A stretch of 64,000 nucleotides of DNA from Zwartia vadi (GTDB lineage Bacteria > Pseudomonadota > Gammaproteobacteria > Burkholderiales > Burkholderiaceae_B), in contig NZ_JAUHHE010000001.1 in assembly GCF_030410375.1 (NCBI RefSeq), forward strand, positions 186,001 to 250,000, in the 5' to 3' direction. The position numbers were made by a program, and so were the translations under genes. Of the stretch, positions 54,409 to 64,000 are shown piece after piece. Numbering within the stretch: the stretch's first letter is position 1; each line of letters starts with the position of its first letter. The notes beneath the pieces are model-generated. The model saw only the letters and a list, made by a program, of their open reading frames with translations, ran no database searches and had not been told where the DNA came from.

Positions 54409-55380
54409 TCAGGGGAAAAAGGGTTTAAGTGTGTAGCCGTTGATCTGCAAGCCTGTGACAGATACGGGCAAAACAAGATTGACTTCCTGTCCCTTGGCGA
54501 AAGGCTGGTCGACTAGGCTTTTGGGCAGATATTCATTTGGACTCAAGCGTTTTCTCAATACAACCGTACCAGAGGCATCCGTGAGCTCTAACGAGAGATG
54601 TGGCCAGGGTTGGGGCTGATTTAAACGATTACGCAAAGAAAACCGCAGAGTCATCTCGACGGGCCGTCCTTCTTGGTCAGCGCCTGCCTGACGTTCGAAG
54701 GCCGTGACTGAAACCGAGATTCGCTCAAGATAACGGCGCAAGCTCACATCGCACTTCAGTGTCGTGCAAAGTGACTGCAGCGCAGGACGCAAGGAAGGAA
54801 ACTGCGTGGCAAGATCGTTGCGGTAAACATAGGCGAGCTGAATCAGCAGCAAGGCAAGTGCGAGCGCGCTCGCCAAACCCCACAGCAAATACATCAGTCT
54901 CGGCGTGTCCACCTCGTCTACCAGAAATTCAGGCTGGGTCCGCCCCACTGATGCGCCCTCAACACGCAACCGCGACTCTCCGAGTATCGTCACTGATGAT
55001 TGCGATTCCCTGTGCGGCTCCGTTTGCGACTTCCTTTGCGGCTCCCTGAGCGGCTCCCTTGTCGACTCCGGGCGCGATCTCAGGACTGAGGGTACCTCGG
55101 GCGCAGCGCGTGCGCTCAAAACAGGTTGTTCCACCCTCTCAGTCCGCTGACGCAGAACGGCTGGTTCGGCGGGCTCTGCACGCGGCGTCAGCACTGCGGA
55201 CGCATCTGTTGAAGATGCAGGCCGTTGTGTCAGAGTCGGAAGCTCGCTTTGTAACGAGGCGAAGCCATCAAAGATGTGCGCGCAGGCACCGCAACGAACC
55301 AAGCCGTCGAGGGCTTGAAGCTGCTCAAGCTTGACGACAAAGTCACTGTGGCACTTTGGGCAGCGTGTCACCAGGCTCAT
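54409..55380 (-). CDS. Zinc-ribbon DUF3426 protein
   Basis: A 323-residue protein with an N-terminal zinc ribbon, CPKC at about 8-11 and CGAC at about 31-34 (MJ0042 finger type). A long low-complexity Pro/Glu/Arg linker follows, then one transmembrane helix (LMYLLWGLASALALALLLIQ) and a beta-rich DUF3426 periplasmic domain. Function is unknown; it typically lies next to prmA, as here. Confidence 0.85.
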   Translation of the reverse strand: MSLVTRCPKCHSDFVVKLEQLQALDGLVRCGACAHIFDGFASLQSELPTLTQRPASSTDASAVLTPRAEPAEPAVLRQRTERVEQPVLSARAAPEVPSVLRSRPESTREPLREPQRKSQTEPHRESQSSVTILGESRLRVEGASVGRTQPEFLVDEVDTPRLMYLLWGLASALALALLLIQLAYVYRNDLATQFPSLRPALQSLCTTLKCDVSLRRYLERISVSVTAFERQAGADQEGRPVEMTLRFSLRNRLNQPQPWPHLSLELTDASGTVVLRKRLSPNEYLPKSLVDQPFAKGQEVNLVLPVSVTGLQINGYTLKPFFP

Positions 55381-55389
55381 CGCAACACC

Positions 55390-56292
55390 TCAGGGCTTGC
55401 AACCCGCCAGACAGACCCAACCATCACGGGCCTGCCAGACAGACATCGGCAACCAAGGCGCATAAGCCTGCGCGACTTCCAAAGCCTGACGCTCCAGCAC
55501 ACCCGACAGCACAAGATGGCCGCCTGAACGCACGCGCGTAGACAGCATGGGCGCCAACACCTTGAGAGGATTGGAAAGAATATTGGCCACCACGACGTCA
55601 AACTGCCCGTCAAGCAAACCTTCGGGCATTTGAGCATTGACCACAGTCTGATTGGCCAAGGCATTTGCGACAGTTGCCTGAACGGCCTGCTCATCGATAT
55701 CGACACCCGTGACGCTCGCGGCACCCAGCATTTTGGCGGCAATCGCCAAAATGCCCGAGCCACAACCATAATCAAGTACGGTTGAGCCTGTTGGCAGCTC
55801 ATTGGCCAACCACTCTAGGCAAAGATGTGTCGTTGGATGACTGCCAGTACCAAAAGCCAAACCCGGATCGAGCTGAATGGCAATCCGACCTTTAACAGGC
55901 GTCTCAGGCATCTGATCAGCATGCCAGCTTGGAACAATCAGAATGTGTTCGCCAACTGAAATTGGACCAAACTGTGATTGTGTGAGGCGTACCCAATCCG
56001 CATCGGGCACTTCACGCAAATGCCACGGTAAATCAGTCTCTGTATCCAGATCCTCGCGGGCGCTGGCCAGCAACTGCTCCGGATCAGTTCCATCCGCCAA
56101 CAAGACGACTAGGCGATTGCGTGTCCAGACTTGCGTGTTGGGTTCGCTTCCGGGCTCTCCGAAAAGAGGCTGCTCTTCGTCGGTGTCCAGATCCGCGTCT
56201 TCGACGGATACAGACAAGGCACCCGACTCAAGCAAGCCGTCAGAAAGTGGCTCCGCGAGAGAGCCGGGACACAGCAGAACCAGTTCACGCAT
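55390..56292 (-). CDS. prmA: Ribosomal protein L11 methyltransferase
   Basis: A 300-residue SAM-dependent methyltransferase that trimethylates ribosomal protein L11. SAM motif I is VLDYGCGSGILAIAAKMLGA, followed by VTGVDIDEQAV and the N/DPPF-region VVVANILSNPL. The gene sits in the aroQ-accB-accC-prmA order. Confidence 0.94.
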   Translation of the reverse strand: MRELVLLCPGSLAEPLSDGLLESGALSVSVEDADLDTDEEQPLFGEPGSEPNTQVWTRNRLVVLLADGTDPEQLLASAREDLDTETDLPWHLREVPDADWVRLTQSQFGPISVGEHILIVPSWHADQMPETPVKGRIAIQLDPGLAFGTGSHPTTHLCLEWLANELPTGSTVLDYGCGSGILAIAAKMLGAASVTGVDIDEQAVQATVANALANQTVVNAQMPEGLLDGQFDVVVANILSNPLKVLAPMLSTRVRSGGHLVLSGVLERQALEVAQAYAPWLPMSVWQARDGWVCLAGCKP

Positions 56293-56303
56293 CGTGATTT
56301 CCG

Positions 56304-57653
56304 TTACTCGGTACGAGAGGCGAGCTTGTGTTCGAGATAATGAATACTGGTGCCTCCCTCAACAAACTTGGCATCCGCCATCAGGTCACGGTGAAGAGGA
56401 ATATTAGTTTTAATCCCTTCAACCACCATTTCCGACAACGCAATCGACATTTTGGCGACGGCCTGCGCACGTGTGTCACCATAGGTAATCACCTTGGCGA
56501 TCATGGAATCGTAATTCGGTGGTACGAAGTAACCATTGAACACGTGGGAGTCGATCCGCACACCGGGGCCTCCGGGCGTGTGCCAATTGGTGATGCGTCC
56601 GGGGCTTGGCATAAAGGTAAAGGGATCCTCGGCATTGATCCGGCACTCGACCGCATGGCCACGGAACGTGATGTCCTTTTGGCGAAGCTGGAATTTTTCG
56701 CCCGCAGCCACACGTATCTGTTGCTGCACAAGATCAATCCCCGTGATGAGTTCTGTGACGGGATGCTCAACCTGAATACGCGTGTTCATTTCAATGAAAT
56801 AAAACTCGCCATTTTCATAGAGAAACTCAAAAGTTCCTGCACCGCGATATTCGATTTTCCGGCACGCTTCGGCGCAACGTTCGCCTATTTTTTCAATCAG
56901 CTTTCGCTCAATTCCGGGCGCAGGCGCTTCCTCAATCACTTTTTGGTGACGACGCTGCATGGAGCAGTCTCGTTCACCGAGCCAAACCGCATGTTTGCCG
57001 CCATCGGCTAGCACCTGAATCTCGATGTGGCGTGGGTTTTCAAGAAACTTTTCGAGATACACCTCGGGATTGTTGAACGCCGCACCCGCTTCTGATTTGG
57101 TCATGGTGACAGCATTGAGCAAGGCCGCCTCGGTATGCACCACACGCATGCCACGACCGCCGCCGCCGCCCGCAGCTTTAATAATGACCGGATAGCCCAC
57201 CTCGCGCGCAATCCGCAGCACCTCATTGGAGTCATCCGGCAAGGCGCCTGCCGAGCCTGGTACCACGGGTACCCCAGCTTCGATCATGGCCTGTTTGGCA
57301 CTCACCTTATCGCCCATCAAGCGAATGGACTCTGGACGGGGGCCGATAAAAACAAAGCCGCTTTTTTCAACACGGTCGGCAAAATCAGCGTTTTCAGACA
57401 AGAAGCCATAGCCCGGATGGATTGCCTCGGCGTCCGTCACCTCTGCGGCGGCAATGATGGCCGGCATATTGAGATAGCTATCACGCGAAGCCGGTGGACC
57501 GATGCAGACGGACTCGTCAGCTAAGCGCACATACTTGGCGTCACGATCGGCTTCGGAGTGGACGACGACGGTCTTGATGCCCATTTCACGACATGCGCGC
57601 TGAATGCGCAACGCAATTTCGCCTCGATTGGCGATCAGTATCTTTTCAAACAT
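56304..57653 (-). CDS. accC: Acetyl-CoA carboxylase, biotin carboxylase subunit
   Basis: A 449-residue ATP-grasp enzyme that carboxylates biotin on AccB. Motifs are [20 protein letters not shown] at the start, the ATP-binding glycine-rich [14 protein letters not shown], and [14 protein letters not shown]. It follows accB with a gap of one base, in one operon. Confidence 0.97.
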   Translation of the reverse strand: MFEKILIANRGEIALRIQRACREMGIKTVVVHSEADRDAKYVRLADESVCIGPPASRDSYLNMPAIIAAAEVTDAEAIHPGYGFLSENADFADRVEKSGFVFIGPRPESIRLMGDKVSAKQAMIEAGVPVVPGSAGALPDDSNEVLRIAREVGYPVIIKAAGGGGGRGMRVVHTEAALLNAVTMTKSEAGAAFNNPEVYLEKFLENPRHIEIQVLADGGKHAVWLGERDCSMQRRHQKVIEEAPAPGIERKLIEKIGERCAEACRKIEYRGAGTFEFLYENGEFYFIEMNTRIQVEHPVTELITGIDLVQQQIRVAAGEKFQLRQKDITFRGHAVECRINAEDPFTFMPSPGRITNWHTPGGPGVRIDSHVFNGYFVPPNYDSMIAKVITYGDTRAQAVAKMSIALSEMVVEGIKTNIPLHRDLMADAKFVEGGTSIHYLEHKLASRTE

Positions 57654-57654
57654 A

Positions 57655-58110
57655 TCAAGCGATCACAAAGAGTGGCTGGCCGTACTCGACCGGTTCACCG
57701 TTTTGAACCAGAATTTCCTTGATCACGCCAGACTTGTCCGCCTCGATCTCGTTGAGCAGCTTCATCGCTTCGATGATGCACAAGGGCTCGCCTTCTTTGA
57801 CTGTTTGGCCGACTTCGACGAACGCGGGGGAGCTTGGATTCGGGGCGCGGTAGAACGTACCGACCATCGGAGCCTTGACCGTGTGCCCAGCAGCTGCTGC
57901 GGCGGGCACAGGGGCGACCGCTGCGGCGGCAGGCGCGACTTCGGCCGAAGGGGCAGGCGCATATTGTGGCGCAGGCGCATAAGCAACAGGCTGAACTGCC
58001 TGCGAAAACTTGACAATTCGGACCTTGCCTTCGCCCTCAGTAATTTCGAGCTCGGCGATGCCCGACTCGGCCACCAGGTCAATCAAGGTTTTCAGTTTTC
58101 TCAGATCCAT
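57655..58110 (-). CDS. accB: Acetyl-CoA carboxylase, biotin carboxyl carrier protein
   Basis: A 151-residue carrier. An N-terminal helical segment ([14 protein letters not shown]) is followed by a Pro/Ala linker (about 40-75) and the biotinyl domain, in which Lys117 of [12 protein letters not shown] is the biotin site. It sits between aroQ and accC, as in many proteobacteria. Confidence 0.97.
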   Translation of the reverse strand: MDLRKLKTLIDLVAESGIAELEITEGEGKVRIVKFSQAVQPVAYAPAPQYAPAPSAEVAPAAAAVAPVPAAAAAGHTVKAPMVGTFYRAPNPSSPAFVEVGQTVKEGEPLCIIEAMKLLNEIEADKSGVIKEILVQNGEPVEYGQPLFVIA

Positions 58111-58127
58111 AGTATTTCCGTAAGGTT

Positions 58128-58571
58128 CTAGATGGGCTCGTATTGAGCGGCAAAGCGTACTGCAGCCTCGTACCCTGAGGGGCCGAGACCCGCCACCACA
58201 CCGACCGCTAAATCTGACAGGTATGAGTGATGGCGAAACTGCTCGCGTTTGTAGACGTTTGAAAGATGTACCTCTACAAAAGCGATCTTGACACCCGCCA
58301 AGGCATCGCGAATCGCAACGCTCGTGTGGGTGTAGGCACCGGCATTCACAATAATGAAATCCGTGCCGTCGGTCCGTGCCTCTTGAATGCGATCAACGAG
58401 CGCGCCTTCATGGTTACTCTGATAGGTGGATAATTTGACACCAAGCGACTGCGCAAGACGCACCAGACCCGACTCGAGCTCGGGCAAGGTCGTGTGCCCA
58501 TAGAGATGCGGCTCCCTCAGCCCGAGCATATTCAGGTTGGGGCCATTCAAAACGAGTAGGTGTTGTGCCAT
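58128..58571 (-). CDS. aroQ: 3-dehydroquinate dehydratase, type II
   Basis: A 147-residue shikimate-pathway enzyme. It opens with [18 protein letters not shown] and has the active-site segment [16 protein letters not shown]. The substrate-contact [21 protein letters not shown] is present. It is 17 bp upstream of accB, so fatty-acid and aromatic synthesis are co-transcribed. Confidence 0.96.
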   Translation of the reverse strand: MAQHLLVLNGPNLNMLGLREPHLYGHTTLPELESGLVRLAQSLGVKLSTYQSNHEGALVDRIQEARTDGTDFIIVNAGAYTHTSVAIRDALAGVKIAFVEVHLSNVYKREQFRHHSYLSDLAVGVVAGLGPSGYEAAVRFAAQYEPI

Positions 58572-58634
58572 GCCGTATCGCCAAAAGCAATGATCAGGTG
58601 CGCATTTTTACGCCAATTCACGCCATTTGTCTAT

Positions 58635-59213
58635 CTACGTCTTTGATTTTGCAACCAAGCGTTCAATCCGAAGAAGCAGATCCTCGGGGGAGACTTGACC
58701 AAGAATTGTGTCGAAAACATGGCCTTCTGCGTCCAACAACACCGTAAAAGGCAAGCCGCCTGCTGCATTGCCCAACTCTCGAACAAGCGCAATACCGGAG
58801 TGACCCGCAACATACAAAGGATACGATACAGGTATTTTAGCAACAAATTGCTTTATATTAGAAGCAGTATCAATGCCAATACCGACAAATTGAATATTTG
58901 GCAGAGATTTTGACAAAGCCTCAAGATGCGGCATCTCTTCGACGCACGGGGCGCACCATGTTGCCCAAAAATTAGCCACCACAGGTCGGCCTTTGAGCTG
59001 GCTGAGGGCAACGGCCTTGCCCTCCAGGTCAGGAAGCGTCGCCTCGTATAGCGCACGGGGATTGGGTTCAGCTTTGCGCGCCCCGGCACCTGGCAGGCTG
59101 ACCGCGCGATTCGCGGCAGGCGCACGCCGCGAAGTGGATTGAAAGGCGAACCAAGCCGTCGTGGCGATCGCCACCAGACCCGCCCCGCCAAAAATGATGG
59201 TTCTTCTCTTCAT
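58635..59213 (-). CDS. TlpA-family thiol:disulfide oxidoreductase
   Basis: A membrane-anchored periplasmic thioredoxin of 192 residues. An N-terminal transmembrane segment (IIFGGAGLVAIATTAWFAFQ) precedes the TlpA/ResA fold, with the redox motif WATWCAPC, the FWATWC strand and the cis-proline GLPFTVLLD. It probably reduces periplasmic proteins, for example in cytochrome maturation. The start is one of two nearby ATGs (59213 or 59222). It is divergent from mpl. Confidence 0.88.
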   Translation of the reverse strand: MKRRTIIFGGAGLVAIATTAWFAFQSTSRRAPAANRAVSLPGAGARKAEPNPRALYEATLPDLEGKAVALSQLKGRPVVANFWATWCAPCVEEMPHLEALSKSLPNIQFVGIGIDTASNIKQFVAKIPVSYPLYVAGHSGIALVRELGNAAGGLPFTVLLDAEGHVFDTILGQVSPEDLLLRIERLVAKSKT

Positions 59214-59322
59214 AATCCACATCATAGCGCCACCAAGACTGAATCTTGGTAGAAACCACCGCCGCTTGCCGGTCACCAAACTTGTCGACATCTGCCTCTA
59301 CAATGCGGGCAGGAGATTGGTC

Positions 59323-60693
59323 ATGCATCTGCATATATTGGGAATTTGCGGCACGTTTATGGGTGGACTGGCGCTCATCGCGCGCGCCGCCGGACATCGC
59401 GTCACAGGGTGCGATGCGGGCGTCTACCCGCCGATGAGCACGCAACTCGAAGAGCAAGGGATCGACTTGATCGAGGGATTTCAACCCGAACAGCTCTCCC
59501 TGAAGCCCGACTTATTTGTGATTGGCAACGTGGTTTCGCGCGGCAATCCATTGATGGAAGCCATTCTGGATGCCGGGCTGCCCTACACCTCAGGCCCGCA
59601 GTGGTTGGGTGAGTTTGTCTTGCAGAACCAGCATGTTCTGGCTGTCGCCGGTACGCACGGCAAAACCACTACCAGCTCCATGCTGGCCTGGATCTTGCAA
59701 TGCGCGGATAAAAAGCCAAACTTCCTGATTGGCGGCGTCGCCCCCGGACTGGAAGTTTCGGCACGGCTTGATGCGGCCCAATCATTATTTGTCATTGAAG
59801 CCGATGAATATGACACGGCTTTTTTCGACAAGCGTTCGAAGTTTGTGCACTATCGACCTCGTACTGCGATCCTGAATAATCTCGAGTACGATCATGCGGA
59901 TATTTTCCCTGATCTGGCGGCCATTGAGACGCAGTTTCATCATTTATTGCGCACCGTTCCACGTAGCGGGTTAGTCATCACGCCCGCGGGCGATGAAGCG
60001 CTCGCTCGAGTGATCGCACGAGGCTGCTGGGCGGAACACCAGGCAATCAATACGCCTGAAGCTTGGCACACGCGGACGCTCGATGCCGTCTCGTTCGAGG
60101 TGTTAAAGGGTCGCCACAAGATTGGGACGATCACCTGGACGCAGACGGGCCTGCATAATCAGCACAATGCGCTGGCGGCGATTGTTGCGGCCCAGCACGT
60201 GGGCGTAGCGCCCGAAACAAGTATCGCCGCACTGTGCACGTTTAGTGGCGTCAAGCGTCGTATGGAGATTCGCGGCACGGTTCGCGGGATCACGATTTAC
60301 GATGATTTTGCGCACCACCCGACGGCCATCGCAACAACATTGGCCGGTTTGCGCGCGCAAGTCGGCGCAACACGCATCCTTGCAGTGCTGGAGCCACGCT
60401 CCAACACGATGAAACTTGGCACGATGGCTGCCCGCCTGCCCGCTGCGCTTTCAGACGCCGACCTGGTCTTTTGTTTTGGTCAACGCGAGGGTAAGCAAGC
60501 ACTCGGCTGGGATCCGGCCGAAGTCCTCGCCTCGCTTGGTGCGCGCATGCAGGCACATCACGATATTGAGGCGCTTATCGAGGCTGTCACGCGCAGCGCA
60601 CAACCCGGCGATCATATTGTCGTCATGAGCAACGGTGGTTTTGCCGGCGTGCATGGTCGACTGCTCGAGGCGCTCGCCGCCTTGCCTGTCTGA
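59323..60693 (+). CDS. mpl: UDP-N-acetylmuramate:L-alanyl-gamma-D-glutamyl-meso-diaminopimelate ligase
   Basis: A 456-residue Mur-ligase that attaches the recycled tripeptide to UDP-MurNAc. It opens MHLHILGICGTFMGGLALIA. The ATP motif GTHGKTTTSSML, the EADEYDTAFFDKRSKF segment and the VLEPRSNTMKLG motif are Mpl-specific. The ATG at 59323 has AGGAG 7 nt upstream. It complements anmK in wall recycling, although the two genes are 20 kb apart. Confidence 0.94.
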   Translation: MHLHILGICGTFMGGLALIARAAGHRVTGCDAGVYPPMSTQLEEQGIDLIEGFQPEQLSLKPDLFVIGNVVSRGNPLMEAILDAGLPYTSGPQWLGEFVLQNQHVLAVAGTHGKTTTSSMLAWILQCADKKPNFLIGGVAPGLEVSARLDAAQSLFVIEADEYDTAFFDKRSKFVHYRPRTAILNNLEYDHADIFPDLAAIETQFHHLLRTVPRSGLVITPAGDEALARVIARGCWAEHQAINTPEAWHTRTLDAVSFEVLKGRHKIGTITWTQTGLHNQHNALAAIVAAQHVGVAPETSIAALCTFSGVKRRMEIRGTVRGITIYDDFAHHPTAIATTLAGLRAQVGATRILAVLEPRSNTMKLGTMAARLPAALSDADLVFCFGQREGKQALGWDPAEVLASLGARMQAHHDIEALIEAVTRSAQPGDHIVVMSNGGFAGVHGRLLEALAALPV

Positions 60694-60727
60694 AGCCCCT
60701 TCACTGATTCACCGGAACACCTTATTC

Positions 60728-62644
60728 ATGTACGTTTTATACGAAGAAGATGGCGCCTTTAAAACAGGCCACATCATGTCTGAAGCCGAAGCGACCCTGC
60801 AGGTCGAGTCGGAATCGGGCAAACGCAGCAAAGTGAAACGTGCAAATTGCCTCTTTACTTTCGCCAGTCCAAAACCGGACGAGCTGATGGCAGCGGCAGA
60901 GCAACTTGCCATCGACATTGATCTGCCTTTTTTGTGGGAGTGCGCCCCCACAGAAGAGTTTGATATTGACACGATGGGCGCCGAGTATTTTGGGCATGCG
61001 CCCAGTACGCTGGAGAAAACAACGCTGCTGCTCAGACTACATGGGGCTCCGATCTATTTTCACCGACGTGGGCGTGGGCGCTATCGCGCGGCCCCGCCAG
61101 AGATTTTGCAAGCCGCACTTGCCGCGCAGGAAAAGAAGCAACGCGCTGCGGCCCAAACAGACGAGTGGGCGCAAGCAATCGCTGCAGGACAACTCCCCGA
61201 TGAAGTCGCACAGGCTGCGATGTCGCTGGTCACCAAACCCGACAAAAACTCTCAGGTCTGGAAGGCGCTTGAAGCGGCGTGCGCCCTTCGACAAACGTCA
61301 CCCGAGCGGCTGCTGCTTGAGTCAGGTGCCTGGCCCCATGCTTTGGCACTGCACAAGGGGCGTTTTCTGACAACCCATTTCCCGCGCGGCACTGGTTTTG
61401 CTCCTTGCGAGGTACCTGATATCGGGCGCGAACTGCCGCTTGCGGAGGTCGATGCCTACTCAGTAGATGACATCAGCACCACAGAGATCGACGATGCACT
61501 GTCTGTCACCCGCTTAGCCGATGGCCTATTGCGGGTCGGTATTCATATCGCAGCGCCGGGACTGTCCGTCACGAAAGACAGCGCACTGGACAAACTTGCG
61601 CGTGCGCGAATGTCCACGGTTTACATGCCGGGGGACAAAATCCCCATGCAACCCGATGAGGTGATCGCGGCTTTTTCACTGGATGAAGGACGGCCCGTGC
61701 CGGCACTATCGCTTTATGTGATCGCCAATCCTGAGACGGGGGAAATTCTTTCGCACGAGACACGCCTCGAGCGCGTGAGCGTTCGAGCCAATCTTCGCCA
61801 CAATGCGCTCGACGCATTCATCACCGAAGAATCGCTGGCGGATCCGACCCTTGAACTCCCCCATAACGACTGGATCCGTCCGCTCTGGCAACTCGCGCTC
61901 GCGCTGTGCAAGCAACGCGAAATTGTCCGGGGCAAACCTGAAAACAATAATCGCGTGGAATACAGTTTTTATGTTGACGGTGATCCCGATGATCCCGGCT
62001 CAACTGTGCGGATCGTGCCACGCTTGAGAAATGCGCCCCTGGATCGACTCGTCGCCGAATACATGATTCTGGCAAACAGCACCTGGGGAGGCTTACTCTC
62101 GACGCATGGCTTGCCGGGAATTTACCGCTCTCAACAAACAGGTCGCGTACGCATGAGCACGCATGCGCTTCCCCATGAAGCCATCGGCGTGCCGCAATAT
62201 GCCTGGTGCACCTCGCCCTTGCGTCGATACGTGGATCTCGTCAATCAATGGCAATTGATTGCCGCGATTGATCATGGCGTCTCAGCACCACTGGTCGCGC
62301 CCTTCAAACCGCGGGACGCGGATTTATTCGCCATCATTGGCGGGTTTGAGTCACAATATGTCGCATGGCATGACTTTCAAAACAATATGGAACGCTATTG
62401 GTGTTTGCGTTGGCTACAACAGCAACAAATCACCAAATGTGAAGCCACCGTCCTCAAAGAGGATCTGGTCCGACTCAGCCGTGCACCCTTGGTCATTCGC
62501 CTGGCCGGCCTCCCTGCTTTGGACAGAGGGCAGCGCATCACCCTTCAAATCAATGGCTTCGATGAATTGGCGCTCGAAATGGATTGTCAGTATGTTGCCT
62601 GTATTGAAAACGAACCGCCCGAGGATCTGACACAAATAACGTGA
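60728..62644 (+). CDS. RNB-domain exoribonuclease (RNase II/R family)
   Basis: A 638-residue protein. An N-terminal region of about 180 residues, with a small SH3-like start (MYVLYEEDGAFKTGHIM), is followed by the RNB catalytic domain (about residues 250-560). The latter has the acidic site in VDDISTTEIDDALSV and later RYVDLVNQWQL. C-terminal OB/S1-like segments complete it. It degrades single-stranded RNA 3' to 5'. It lies between mpl and a TonB-like gene whose GTG overlaps its stop. Confidence 0.88.
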   Translation: MYVLYEEDGAFKTGHIMSEAEATLQVESESGKRSKVKRANCLFTFASPKPDELMAAAEQLAIDIDLPFLWECAPTEEFDIDTMGAEYFGHAPSTLEKTTLLLRLHGAPIYFHRRGRGRYRAAPPEILQAALAAQEKKQRAAAQTDEWAQAIAAGQLPDEVAQAAMSLVTKPDKNSQVWKALEAACALRQTSPERLLLESGAWPHALALHKGRFLTTHFPRGTGFAPCEVPDIGRELPLAEVDAYSVDDISTTEIDDALSVTRLADGLLRVGIHIAAPGLSVTKDSALDKLARARMSTVYMPGDKIPMQPDEVIAAFSLDEGRPVPALSLYVIANPETGEILSHETRLERVSVRANLRHNALDAFITEESLADPTLELPHNDWIRPLWQLALALCKQREIVRGKPENNNRVEYSFYVDGDPDDPGSTVRIVPRLRNAPLDRLVAEYMILANSTWGGLLSTHGLPGIYRSQQTGRVRMSTHALPHEAIGVPQYAWCTSPLRRYVDLVNQWQLIAAIDHGVSAPLVAPFKPRDADLFAIIGGFESQYVAWHDFQNNMERYWCLRWLQQQQITKCEATVLKEDLVRLSRAPLVIRLAGLPALDRGQRITLQINGFDELALEMDCQYVACIENEPPEDLTQIT

Positions 62645-63537
62645 ACATCAGCAACTCCGCTCCCCTGGCAGCGACGACACCAGATCTGACGAACTGGTTA
62701 ATCGCTCAACAGCGTTTCTTGCGCTGGGGTTTGTTGCTGTCTATTGCGGCGCATATGGCGCTGCTTGCCTGGCATAGGGCGACACCGCCTGCCCCGCTAC
62801 CGAAACCATCCGAACTGGAAATCGTACTCGTCAATGCCGCGACGCAGAGCGAACCCACTGCGGCCCAATTGCTTGCACAAGTCAATGTCGACGGAGGGGG
62901 GACGTCTGAGCGGGGATATATGACCACGCAGGTGCCTTACTCCGGAGATATCGCCGAACCTATCATGCTGGAGGCATTGAGCAAACAAAAGCAGCAACTC
63001 GAACTTCAGCAACAGCAACTGCTCACGCAACTCACTTCTCAACAACGCACTGTTCGCAGACCGCCAAACAGCAGTTCGGCCGAGTCAAACGAAACAGCAG
63101 GAGAAGACGAAACGGATCAAGATAGTCTGGTTTTAAACGGACAAATCGCGATACTCAAACAACGTATCGAACGCGAGAATGCGCAGCCACGCAAACACTT
63201 CAACGCGGTCTCGGCCCGCCAGACGCCCTATGCAACCTATATTGACCAATGGCGCCAGCGCATTGAAAAAATCGGCACCGAGCATTACCCAAGCGGCGTA
63301 GACGGAAAGTCCTATGGCAGCGTTCAGGCCACGCTCACCATTCGATCGGATGGCACCATCGCGGATCTCACAATCAATCGACCTTCCAATCAGCCTTTAC
63401 TGAATCAGGCGGTGCGTCGCATCGCCCAGCTTTCAGCCCCTTTCGCACCCTTTCCCCCGGACATGGCCAGAAAAATCGATCAACTCGTACTGACCCGAAC
63501 CTGGCATTTTGTAAACGGTACTCTGGAGACCAAATAG
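62641..63537 (+). CDS. TonB-like energy transducer
   Basis: A 298-residue protein with one N-terminal transmembrane helix (LRWGLLLSIAAHMALLAWH) with the His of TonB proteins. A Pro/Gln-rich periplasmic linker with coiled-coil tendency (KQKQQLELQQQQLLTQL) follows. The C-terminal domain is TonB-like (ATLTIRSDGTIADLTINRPS, then PDMARKIDQLVLTRTW). The GTG start overlaps the previous stop by 3-4 nt. Its place before aroE is usual in this clade. Confidence 0.82.
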   Translation: MNISNSAPLAATTPDLTNWLIAQQRFLRWGLLLSIAAHMALLAWHRATPPAPLPKPSELEIVLVNAATQSEPTAAQLLAQVNVDGGGTSERGYMTTQVPYSGDIAEPIMLEALSKQKQQLELQQQQLLTQLTSQQRTVRRPPNSSSAESNETAGEDETDQDSLVLNGQIAILKQRIERENAQPRKHFNAVSARQTPYATYIDQWRQRIEKIGTEHYPSGVDGKSYGSVQATLTIRSDGTIADLTINRPSNQPLLNQAVRRIAQLSAPFAPFPPDMARKIDQLVLTRTWHFVNGTLETK

Positions 63538-63538
63538 C

Positions 63539-64000
63539 ATGGCGCTCATCGTCAAAATCAGACCCACCTCTGGCCCAACAGACGCGAACACTGCACGCTT
63601 TGCTGTCGTCGGCCATCCAGTCAAGCACAGCCGCTCACCCTCCATTCATGCGCAATTTGCCGCGCAGACCGAGATCAAACTGATTTACGAGCGCCTGGAA
63701 GCACCGCTTGATGGTTTTAAACAGACCGTGGAACAGTTTTTCGCGTCGGGTGGGCGCGGCCTCAATGTCACCGTTCCTTTCAAGCTCGAGGCATGGGAAT
63801 TGGCGCGCAGGCATCTCAGTGCACGCGCGCGCCAAGCGCAGGCTGTCAACACACTCTGGATGCGCGACGGCTCCCTGCATGGCTGCAACACGGATGGTGT
63901 GGGTTTGGTTTCCGACCTCAAACAGCTAGGCGTGCCGTGTAAAGACGCGCGCATCCTGTTAGTGGGTGCTGGCGGCGCATCGCAAGGCGTCATGGGGCCG
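63539..64000 (+). CDS. aroE: Shikimate dehydrogenase, N-terminal part (cut by the window end)
   Basis: The frame stays open to the last base. The 154 visible residues include FAVVGHPVKHSRSPSIHAQF (substrate-binding SxS motif), the catalytic-Lys segment GLNVTVPFKLEA, NTDGVGLVSDL, and the start of the NADP site LLVGAGGASQGV. It reduces dehydroshikimate to shikimate. It starts 1 bp after the TonB-like stop, so the two are co-transcribed. The 3' part lies outside the window. Confidence 0.95.
   Translation, partial: MALIVKIRPTSGPTDANTARFAVVGHPVKHSRSPSIHAQFAAQTEIKLIYERLEAPLDGFKQTVEQFFASGGRGLNVTVPFKLEAWELARRHLSARARQAQAVNTLWMRDGSLHGCNTDGVGLVSDLKQLGVPCKDARILLVGAGGASQGVMGP

Noticed and set aside
56328..57011. 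A 227-codon open frame antisense to accC
   Set aside because: accC is unmistakable on the minus strand; the antisense frame has no motif.

Overview
The window reads as a chromosomal segment of a betaproteobacterium, order Burkholderiales, most like the Alcaligenaceae (Bordetella/Achromobacter relatives). This is inferred from gene order and content: tyrS next to an M23 peptidase, anmK and erpA; argC beside rpsI-rplM; pmbA beside darP (yjgA); glyA-nrdR-ribD-ribE; aroQ-accB-accC-prmA; a lysine/alanine-rich H1-like histone; and two Bug-type (TctC) periplasmic receptors without membrane partners. No species is assigned.

Layout. 1-6.5 kb holds the end of an MFS transporter, slyX, a GST, a PrpF-like isomerase, an EF-hand protein, an overlapping PLP-decarboxylase/hydrolase pair, a GT4 glycosyltransferase and trxC. 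6.5-15.1 kb is envelope and transport: a DUF2950/DUF3300 pair, a putative outer-membrane barrel, a TAXI-type binding protein, YdcF, an exported cyanophycinase, and a CbbR/CmpR-like LysR gene divergent from an SbtA-type bicarbonate transporter. 15.1-22.1 kb is a catabolic-looking group: two paralogous alpha/beta hydrolases, a Bug receptor, a PuuE-like deacetylase and an IclR regulator, then a GDT1-type manganese exporter and a second Bug receptor.

23.2-29.3 kb is the accessory region and the most interesting part. It carries a class II lanthipeptide precursor gene (lanA, 46 residues) and a LanM synthetase (1074 residues) with a Cys-Cys-Gly zinc site. Around them lie a duplicated upstream element, a UUCG-loop terminator, a decayed ORF, and IS3-like and ISL3 remnants. 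On the right the region ends at the 3' end of tRNA-Ser(GGA). A 14-of-15 copy of that end lies on the left, so the region looks like a small tRNA-linked island with no visible integrase and no LanT transporter/protease. Just beyond the tRNA is a winged-helix/Fic protein with a degenerate Fic motif and a perfect 15-bp inverted repeat in its promoter.

31-64 kb is mostly housekeeping: riboflavin synthesis, NrdR, GlyA, TyrS, cell-wall recycling (AnmK, Mpl), ErpA, ArgC, ribosomal proteins, GltX, class Ia ribonucleotide reductase NrdAB behind a pair of NrdR boxes, an H1-like histone with an A10 slippery tract just before its stop, YggT, PrmA, AccBC, AroQ, an RNB exonuclease, a TonB-like protein and the start of AroE. 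NrdR encoded at 33 kb probably represses nrdAB at 47 kb.
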